Assembly (NCBI GenBank): GCA_030374735.1
Contig: JASCIV010000801.1
Coordinates: 1-12,036 of the forward strand
DNA length: 12,036 nucleotides
Source of the DNA: Gracilaria caudata
Lineage: Eukaryota; Rhodophyta; Florideophyceae; Gracilariales; Gracilariaceae
Direction: 5' to 3'
The translations under genes were made by a program, and so were the position numbers. Each line of letters begins with the position of its first letter. The stretch's first letter is position 1. Below are positions 1-6,055 of this stretch, piece after piece. The notes beneath the pieces are model-generated. The model worked only from the letters and a program-made list of their open reading frames with translations. It was not told the origin of the DNA and made no database searches.

Positions 1-362
1 GGGGGAGGGCACGCGGCGGAGGAGTGGGTGGTGCAGCGCGCACAAGTGCGGGAGCGGCGCAGTGCATGACGTGGGCGGCGCGGCGCTAGTCGAAGAAAGG
101 CGACACAGCGGCGGCGCTGATTGGGCGGCGGCACAAGCGCGGCGCGACCTCGTTGCCGCGGCCAATGCGTGCGCTCGCGCGACGCGCTGCGTGCCGCCGC
201 TGATGTCACGTTGCCGCGTGCGGCGCGCAGGCGCGCGCGCTCGCGCGCTGTAGCACGCGCGCTAGCACGCTGTAGCACGCGCGCTAGCACGCGCGCGGTA
301 AGCCGCGCCAGCCCTTCGCCCCTTTCATGCGTTCGTGCGCCCTTCGCGGCTTTCCGCCGGCC
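1..362. other. GC-rich non-coding flank downstream of the secreted-protein gene
   Basis: This stretch is extremely GC- and CpG-rich and full of alternating GCGC tracts. Reading frames that cross it are open mainly because stop codons are rare at this GC content. Their translations are alanine/arginine-rich and show no domain. It lies 3' of the minus-strand gene ending at 363 and may hold the promoter of a gene outside the window. Apart from the tandem repeat at 249-292 I see no gene in it. Confidence 0.5.
249..292. repeat. Two perfect tandem copies of a 22-bp GC-rich unit
   Basis: Positions 249-270 and 271-292 are identical 22-mers. Each contains two copies of the octamer TAGCACGC, giving four copies at 251, 263, 273 and 285. 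The unit includes the palindrome GCTAGC and runs of alternating purine/pyrimidine GCGCGC, and it is preceded by similar GCGC sequence from about 230. Such tracts can adopt Z-DNA or slip during replication; that consequence is general knowledge, not something shown here. Confidence 0.85.
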
Positions 363-1613
363 TCAGCTACGCGGCGACGGCTGCGGCCAGCGCTCCAGGC
401 AGCGCTCGGCGGCACACACGTAGCCATTGGTCGAGTCGTATCGAGGATTCGGCTCGGCGAATATGTCGTTGTATCGCGCGCGCGCGCAGCCGGCGCTCCT
501 ACAGCGCGCCAGCGGTCTCCGTCCGAGCAGCCGGCAGAAGCGCGCGTCCACCGCCGCCAGTCGCAGATACATGCCGCGGCAGCTCAACGTGTCTCCGTGC
601 GCCGCCAGCACCGAGCTCAACTCGCCGTGGCGCGCGCACGTCAGCCGCTTCTGCTGCTTGAGCTCGCGTGCGAACGCCACACACTCGGCGAAGCTGTTGT
701 ACGGCGTACGGCTGCCCGCGCACGCGCGGCTGACGTCCTTACACCAGCGCTGTGCGCTACGCAGCTCCAGCCACAGCTGCCGCTCAGCCGGGTCTATGTA
801 CACAAACTGGCGGAAGTGCGCCACCGCCTCTTCCTCTTGCGCTACCACGGAGCGCACGCGACTGGAGCATCTCTCGAACTCCACGAAAACAAAGCGCGAG
901 AACGAGTAGTCCCCGATGTGGGTCACCGCTGCGTAGCTCACCCGCTTGTTGTGCTTCCACGTGATCGTGTCGTGGTAGATGTCCCCCTTCCACAACGCGC
1001 CCTTGAGAAGCGTGCTGCGCTGCAGCAAGTAACGCTTCACATTTGTCCTGGGGAATGCAAACGAGACCCCGATAGAGAACAACCATGCGTCCACAGCAAA
1101 TAGACTGTCCAACTGTGCAGACCACTGTGCGATGTCATCACCGTGTAGCATGTCAATCTGTTGCAGCCGATACAGCGAATCAACTCGCAGTGTTCGCAGC
1201 AGTGAGCTATTTGCACACCCCTCGTCCTCATCATCTCCCTCACCCTTATCCGCCGCATCCTGACAAGTGCTGCGCAGCAGGCGCTTCTCTGAATTTGGTA
1301 ATGCGATGTCGTCATGGAAAACCAAGCTCACGTTACAATGTCCAATTCTGAGTTGGAAGGCGAACTGATCCATTGCTACATTCGCCGCCGCATGCGCAGC
1401 ATTCTTCTCGCACCAGCACCTTGCGTCATTCCACGCTGCCAATGCCTTGCAGCACCAAGTGTGCCGAGAATGCTTGGCACTCCCGCACGCAACAGTCAGT
1501 TGTGAAAGCAGCACTCCGCAGTTGCGCTCACGGTGCCTTGGTGGCGTTGAGCTGTTGGCACTTGCCGCCAACGCTGCTAATGTTACGCAGCAGAGCCACA
1601 GGAGGCAGATCAT
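363..1613 (-). CDS. Secreted cysteine-rich protein with an eight-cysteine (LTP-like) N-terminal motif, 416 aa
   Basis: The chosen start is the ATG at 1613, because the longer frame begins with a non-ATG TTG at 1670 and the ATG starts a textbook signal peptide: MICLLWLCC followed by an Ala/Leu core and ASA-NSS near residue 19. Residues 32-117 carry cysteines spaced C-X10-C-X10-CC-X10-CXC-X24-C-X23-C, the order that defines the plant non-specific lipid-transfer/prolamin eight-cysteine motif. A central part (about 165-290) looks globular and rich in beta-type residues. A second cysteine-rich segment follows (C291, C298, C311, C326, C345, C360, C371, C376, C400, C405). N-glycosylation sequons occur at N20, N94 and N135. 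No other membrane segment or GPI-like tail is visible. I do not recognise the full-length family. Export to the cell surface or secretory pathway is inferred; lipid binding is only suggested by the motif. GC content rises strongly toward the 3' end of the gene. Confidence 0.75.
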   Translation of the reverse strand: MICLLWLCCVTLAALAASANSSTPPRHRERNCGVLLSQLTVACGSAKHSRHTWCCKALAAWNDARCWCEKNAAHAAANVAMDQFAFQLRIGHCNVSLVFHDDIALPNSEKRLLRSTCQDAADKGEGDDEDEGCANSSLLRTLRVDSLYRLQQIDMLHGDDIAQWSAQLDSLFAVDAWLFSIGVSFAFPRTNVKRYLLQRSTLLKGALWKGDIYHDTITWKHNKRVSYAAVTHIGDYSFSRFVFVEFERCSSRVRSVVAQEEEAVAHFRQFVYIDPAERQLWLELRSAQRWCKDVSRACAGSRTPYNSFAECVAFARELKQQKRLTCARHGELSSVLAAHGDTLSCRGMYLRLAAVDARFCRLLGRRPLARCRSAGCARARYNDIFAEPNPRYDSTNGYVCAAERCLERWPQPSPRS

Positions 1614-2347
1614 ATCCTGTATGTGTCTCTGTAAGTAGCGCTGCACTGCGCAACTTTGTGATCGTAGCAATGCTGTTTTCTTCTCTTTTCAAGACAAGCG
1701 TTCAACGCTGGACCGAGAGCGGTCATACAGTTTTTGTTATTGACGCCAATTTGCTATGATAAGCTGAGAGAGTCGCGAAATAAGCTCGCACGCGAGCATG
1801 CACAACAACAGTGCACTTTTGAGCACGTGGGAAGAGCATGCTCTACTAGCATGATGATGAAAGCAGCCTCGCTTGCTAATCGGCAGCACGCATGTGCGGT
1901 GTGTGTGGCTGCGAGGCGGCGTCAAGCTCTCAAGCGGCCATCAAACACTGCCATCTCGCCTGTCGCCAGCAGTTGGCGCCACGGACATATGCGCGCGCCA
2001 TCGACACACCGCGCAAATGTGCAGCTTATCCCTAAAGCCGTACCGTTGTCGTACGCTACAGATGGGTGGTTTTAGCACTGCCAGCGGCGTGCTCATTTCG
2101 ATGCGTAACTTACCCCTTTTGTCATACTGGGCTGCACGCCGGTGACACACTAAACTGTGCACCACGGTCACGAGGCGCACCGTCGAATCTCGCCAAATGT
2201 GCGGCACCAATCGCCCCCGAATAATCCTTTACACCGCCCAAACTGAAACCAAATACGTATCGTCCTTGTACTGCACGAAAGACTGCTAAGAGGAAGAGAC
2301 GGTTAATTCTCACCATCGCCGTGATTTTTCATTTAAGTCTCAAGACT

Positions 2348-2361
2348 GCTACCTTCGTACC
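2348..2361. promoter_or_regulatory. Imperfect GGTAC-CTTC-GTACC dyad
   Basis: GCTACCTTCGTACC matches the perfect dyad at 5728-5741 at 13 of 14 positions, including the identical 11-mer ACCTTCGTACC. It lies about 735 bp upstream of the secreted-protein start and 233 bp beyond the demethylase stop. A protein-binding role is inference only. Confidence 0.3.
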
Positions 2362-2471
2362 ACACACACACTTGCTGCACATCACAGCCGTCTTGGCGGT
2401 TGTACGTTTGACTGCCAGTTGACGCATTTGCATATGCGACACGGCGCAGATTACGCAATTCTGTTCTGCAT

Positions 2472-2487
2472 CGTAAAATTATTTACG
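2472..2487. repeat. Perfect 6-bp inverted repeat, downstream of the demethylase gene
   Basis: CGTAAA-ATTA-TTTACG is a perfect dyad with a 4-nt spacer. It sits about 107 nt past the demethylase stop codon on the transcript strand and is followed directly by the palindrome GCACTAGTGC (2490-2499). It could be a 3'-end element or a protein site. No function can be assigned from sequence. Confidence 0.4.
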
Positions 2488-2593
2488 CAGCACTAGTGCA
2501 GCTCCTTCGCAGCCAATGGAAGCTCGGAAGGTTTCTCTGTACAAATTGGAAGCCACTACCCTTTAAAAGTTACTTCAAGGCCGTTTGCTCCTT

Positions 2594-5311
2594 TTAGTCA
2601 CTAAAAACGCTTGCAATTGTCTCCGGCACTGAGCCACCTGCCTTACTAGCCGTTCCTGTCGTAGAAGCCTTAGTGCTCCTGGATGCAACCTCAGAGACCG
2701 CCTCTTTTCCTGTTGTGATCCCACATTTCTCCAGTGCCAATACTACATCCGGAATAATACCAAGATGCATCGCTGTATCATATGCCGCCCTCAACCCGCT
2801 CAGCACACCAGACCCGGTGGTCCCTGGATTGCATCGACATGTGTGCTCACCAGCAAAAAAAATGGACCCCACTGACTCTGCCAATATGTCATAATCGTCT
2901 CCAGAGGAACCAACTGGAATAAATGTGTACGCCCCTCGAGCGAATTCATCCATAGACCACCGTGAAACCGTGGCGGCAATTGGGTCCGAAGCATTTTTAT
3001 ACGCCCGTCTCAGCACCTTCATTGCCCCCATGACGATTGACTTGTCTGAGCACGACTCCATTGCTTGTATTGAAGGCTCACAAACTAACGCAATTAGAAT
3101 CGGCTTTCCTACACATCGAGCCAAGTTCCAAAACATATAGAATTCACCCCTTCTCTCTGCTCGTTCCCGAAGCGCTCCAAATACATCCACGTCCTTCCAA
3201 AACTGCTCTTCAAATTCTAGCGCAACCTTCATAAGTCCGCCCATGCCAAGTTTCGAGATGGCCTTCAGTTTCTTCTTGGGCAAGGGGGGAGTAAAATCTA
3301 TCATGTTCTTCTTTAACACACCAAGAGGAACAGATACAATTGCAGAATCGAAAAGCCTGTACTGTACATTCGATTTCTGGTTGGCCACACCTACCAGGAC
3401 ACGGTCTTGAGAAACGTTGTTAACTTCCACAACTTTGTGCTTGTACTTCACATTACTTTCAATTTCGTGAAGCAACCTTTCGATTATGGGCCGGTATCCT
3501 TTTCTGAGCAAGGCATGGTCGCCTCTAAACCCATCAGGATCGTCCTGATCCCATTCCATCAGACTTAGACTAGACAAATCAGATGCGCAACCGTATTCAA
3601 GGTTTGCAGTGTGCCATCTGACAAGCCTTCGAAATAGTTTGCTCCGGGAAAACCGTTGTCTACGGATAGGTCCAAGAGATTTTTCTCTTTCATGTTGTTT
3701 CTGCCCCAGCTCGCCATTCTTCACCACTATGTCTTCTGTTTTCATCCTCTTGGCCGGACGCGTTTCCTCTACCGTTGATTGCTTCTCTCCTATTTCTTTT
3801 GAGGTCTGAACCGTCATTCCAAACATTTCGGAATCGTTTTCGCGCTCTGCCACAGTCCGTGAGAAATGGATGTTGTCGACATTTTGATCCTTTTTCTCGG
3901 CTGGAGCCCTTGCGGCCAGGACCACCGTTGATTGCGTACTGCTGAGAGAGGGTTGCAGCTTGGTCTCCAGTATTCCGCGTCCACTCATAACCGTCCTCAA
4001 CGCCTCTCCCAGTGACATAGTTAAAGCCTTTCCCTCACTAATTCTGCCACGCATTTCATGAGCCTCATCAAGGCATGAATTGAAAAAACGAAAAGCGTGA
4101 ACATCTTTTTCTTTTGAAACCCATTTGCCGTCAACATCAAAAATTGGACATTGGGTATCCACGACGTGCAGCTCTGCGTTGGTTTGGTGTGCCAACGTGG
4201 CCGCTGGATTATTAATTAAGCCTGTTATCAACATGGCGCCCATGTCAACTCCTGTCGAGAACACTTGCTCCTCTGTCCAAATACGGCCTCCTGCCCTTGA
4301 TCTTGCCTCATAGATTGTCACGTCTACGCCTAGAGACATAAGCTGGCGCGCGGCTATAAGCCCGCTGATGCCAGCGCCGATAACGGCCACATGAGGTCGT
4401 TCAGATGGCTGTTTTCTCAAGGTCTGCGAAATAACATTGCTGATGGGAATAGCACCGAAATTGATGGTGCCCGTACACAAGAGATGAGTGTATACGCGCA
4501 CACCTAACTGGTGATAACGAAACGGCACTTCTTGAAGCGCCTCTTGCAGCGAGAGTCGTTTGCGAGTGTTTCTATACCACATGCGAATGATGTGGTTGCG
4601 TAGATCCAACAGAACAAGTCTGGAGGAATTTCCTTCGAATAGGTAATGATGAATTTCATCGTTATCTATAACATACGGGTTTTTCAACGCACGGTAAGCG
4701 GCGCGAGTAGCTTCTGGAATTTTGACGAAGGAAGCAAGGTCATCGCGCACAGAGGAATCATTATCTGGCGGAGACACATATCTGGGGCGATGCGCGGCGG
4801 CGGGGTAGCGGGAGCTTGGGTCGTCAGTGGAGGATAGCGCGTGCATTCGATTGGTCTTGAAGTATTCTGTTCGCGACTTGACCCAGGAATAAGAGGTAGT
4901 GTACATGTGACACTTGCGATAGGCGGTGTCGACAGCGTGAGTGAGAAGTGTTTCGCAGGGCAGACAGTGACGGGTGTGGTAGGAACGAAGGTTGAGGCTG
5001 TACAGGGTGCTCTTGGTAGTAAAAAGCATCATGTTGCGGATGACGACGAGCTGGCGCTTGTTTGCAGCGGCTTCGGCTCCGCCGAGCGCTCGAAACACCT
5101 CGAACAAGAAATAGAGATCTTGAGAAAAGTCAGCACAGCGACAGCCAGAAAGAGAGGAAAAAGATCGAGACGTACCGACTTCCTCATCTTCGAGAAGGGG
5201 GTTTGAAGTGAAAGGCTTTGCGGAAGGGCAGGAGTTGCAGTAGGAAACCAGCGCGTCATAAAAGGCGGCACGACCGACAAGTCGCGGGATGGGATCGTCT
5301 AGCGGTGGCAT
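2594..5311 (-). CDS. LSD1/LSD2-like FAD-dependent lysine-specific histone demethylase (SWIRM + amine oxidase), 905 aa
   Basis: Order of parts: a Cys/His-containing N-terminus (1-190); a SWIRM domain (about 195-295); the first amine-oxidase half with FAD motif GAGISG at 312-317 and the ribose-binding E335 before AGGRIW (306-445); a hydrophilic insert (446-553); and the second oxidase half (554-851). That half contains K695 in LMKVALEF, equivalent to the conserved catalytic-site lysine of LSD1 (K661), the segment ARGAYTF, and the FAD-contacting FFAGEHT at 819-825. The family oxidises mono- and dimethyl-lysine on histone H3 in the nucleus, releasing H2O2 and formaldehyde. Length fits (human LSD1 852, LSD2 822). 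The insert lies near where LSD1 has its helical CoREST-binding tower but does not look like a two-helix coiled coil; it carries PAKRMKTE (519-526), resembling the c-Myc-type nuclear localisation signal. The ATG at 5311 opens the frame and no intron is needed. The gene is divergent from eIF3c across 744 bp. Substrate (H3K4 or other) cannot be read from sequence. Confidence 0.95.
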   Translation of the reverse strand: MPPLDDPIPRLVGRAAFYDALVSYCNSCPSAKPFTSNPLLEDEEVGTSRSFSSLSGCRCADFSQDLYFLFEVFRALGGAEAAANKRQLVVIRNMMLFTTKSTLYSLNLRSYHTRHCLPCETLLTHAVDTAYRKCHMYTTSYSWVKSRTEYFKTNRMHALSSTDDPSSRYPAAAHRPRYVSPPDNDSSVRDDLASFVKIPEATRAAYRALKNPYVIDNDEIHHYLFEGNSSRLVLLDLRNHIIRMWYRNTRKRLSLQEALQEVPFRYHQLGVRVYTHLLCTGTINFGAIPISNVISQTLRKQPSERPHVAVIGAGISGLIAARQLMSLGVDVTIYEARSRAGGRIWTEEQVFSTGVDMGAMLITGLINNPAATLAHQTNAELHVVDTQCPIFDVDGKWVSKEKDVHAFRFFNSCLDEAHEMRGRISEGKALTMSLGEALRTVMSGRGILETKLQPSLSSTQSTVVLAARAPAEKKDQNVDNIHFSRTVAERENDSEMFGMTVQTSKEIGEKQSTVEETRPAKRMKTEDIVVKNGELGQKQHEREKSLGPIRRQRFSRSKLFRRLVRWHTANLEYGCASDLSSLSLMEWDQDDPDGFRGDHALLRKGYRPIIERLLHEIESNVKYKHKVVEVNNVSQDRVLVGVANQKSNVQYRLFDSAIVSVPLGVLKKNMIDFTPPLPKKKLKAISKLGMGGLMKVALEFEEQFWKDVDVFGALRERAERRGEFYMFWNLARCVGKPILIALVCEPSIQAMESCSDKSIVMGAMKVLRRAYKNASDPIAATVSRWSMDEFARGAYTFIPVGSSGDDYDILAESVGSIFFAGEHTCRCNPGTTGSGVLSGLRAAYDTAMHLGIIPDVVLALEKCGITTGKEAVSEVASRSTKASTTGTASKAGGSVPETIASVFSD

Positions 5312-5370
5312 AAGGGGGTAGGATGGGGCCGCGGCGGGCGACGCGCGGAGGCAAGCAACCGAAACACTTC

Positions 5371-5399
5371 ATGGGCGAAGCGCAAAGCTATGCGCCCAT
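5371..5399 (-). repeat. Inverted repeat in the demethylase 5' leader or promoter
   Basis: ATGGGCG (5371-5377) pairs perfectly with CGCCCAT (5393-5399) across 15 nt. An alternative pairing GCGCA/TGCGC (5380-5384 and 5391-5395) overlaps it. It lies 60-88 bp upstream of the demethylase ATG, so in a transcript it would form a 5'-leader hairpin; if the transcription start is closer to the ATG it would be promoter DNA. Confidence 0.35.
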
Positions 5400-5711
5400 T
5401 AGAGCGGATGTGAGAGTGAAGCGCAAGAAGGCTGTTCGTCTGTAGCGCAGAAAGGTGTGCACGCGCGCACAGCCTTTTTCAACTTCGCGCGGGTATCGGG
5501 AGTGCGGCGCCACGCGCCGCGCCGTTTTGGAGAGCATGCACGGCGCGTACAGTATTTTGCCTGGTGCACCGCTTTGCACGACGCCGCTCCCTGCCGCCCC
5601 GTGCACCGCCTTCTTCTGACGAGTAGCCCCGCGCTGCCGCCCCTCCGTCGGCTGGCTGCCGCATCGTCGCCGAGCACAAGCAGCAAACCAGCCGTTGTAG
5701 ATACTCACATT

Positions 5712-5748
5712 CGACCAAGATACCCTTGGTACCTTCGTACCTTGGTCG
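5712..5748. promoter_or_regulatory. Nested dyad: CGACCAAG/CTTGGTCG arms around GGTAC-CTTC-GTACC
   Basis: The outer arms 5712-5719 and 5741-5748 are perfect 8-bp inverted repeats. Inside is a perfect 5-bp dyad, GGTAC (5728-5732) and GTACC (5737-5741). CCTTGGTAC-CTTC-GTACCTT (5724-5743) closely matches the minus strand at 11944-11926. It lies 315 bp before the eIF3c start and 400 bp before the demethylase start, well placed for a shared regulator site. The binding factor is unknown. Confidence 0.4.
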
Positions 5749-6055
5749 CAACCCCATTCATCCCCGCCAAATAGCGAATTGCTCCAGGTCCAGTCGGTCC
5801 ACACTCCCACCAAAAGTTTGATGGCCAATGGCCAAGCGCCTCAAACTCCATGCCACGTCCCCACGTCATTCGCGTGTACAACGCCTCAACACCGCTTCCC
5901 GCTGTGCCTCTATGGCGCACCGGTGCACGTCTTGCACTGGCACACGAGAGGCAGACGACGACGGTAGCGGTTATCTTCCATCTGGCTCCGATCCCGCGTG
6001 ACGTGCCGGCAAGTTCGTGCACGTCAAGCCTTCTCCGCCCGCAGCACGCTTAACC

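Larger units (their letters stand above)
1614..2593. other. Intergenic region between two minus-strand genes
   Basis: This interval lies between the start of the secreted-protein gene (1613) and the stop of the demethylase gene (2594), both on the minus strand. It should hold the 3' UTR of the latter and the promoter/5' UTR of the former. Short open frames occur on both strands (for example 2122-2316 on minus, with a hydrophobic start), but none shows a domain. Visible structure is limited to a GTAC dyad at 2348-2361, a short (CA)n run next to it, an AT-rich inverted repeat at 2472-2487 and the 10-bp palindrome GCACTAGTGC at 2490-2499. I see no RNA gene or TATA-type promoter I would defend. 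Confidence 0.5.
5312..6055. promoter_or_regulatory. Divergent intergenic region between the demethylase and eIF3c genes
   Basis: The 744 bp between two opposed ATGs must contain the 5' UTRs and promoters of both genes. The part near the demethylase is GC-rich; the part near eIF3c is less so. No clear TATA box is visible. GGCCAATGG at about 5823-5831 contains a CCAAT core. Notable structures are an inverted repeat at 5371-5399 and a nested dyad at 5712-5748. Open frames on both strands (for example 5388-5828 minus) are low-complexity, Arg/Ala-rich and unsupported. Confidence 0.6.

Noticed and set aside
327..1103. 258-codon plus-strand frame opposite the secreted-protein gene
   Set aside because: It is the antisense shadow of the minus-strand gene in GC-rich DNA; it is Arg/Ala/His-rich with no domain, whereas the minus frame has a signal peptide and ordered cysteines.
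1614..1670. N-terminal extension of the secreted protein by 19 residues
   Set aside because: The extended frame starts with TTG, not ATG, and would bury the signal peptide.
5388..5828. 146-codon minus-strand frame in the divergent promoter
   Set aside because: Low-complexity Arg/Ala/Gly composition, overlapped by equally long frames on both strands; typical of GC-rich non-coding DNA.
6017..6055. N-terminal extension of eIF3c by 13 residues
   Set aside because: It would need a GTG start; the ATG at 6056 has better context and starts the conserved protein.
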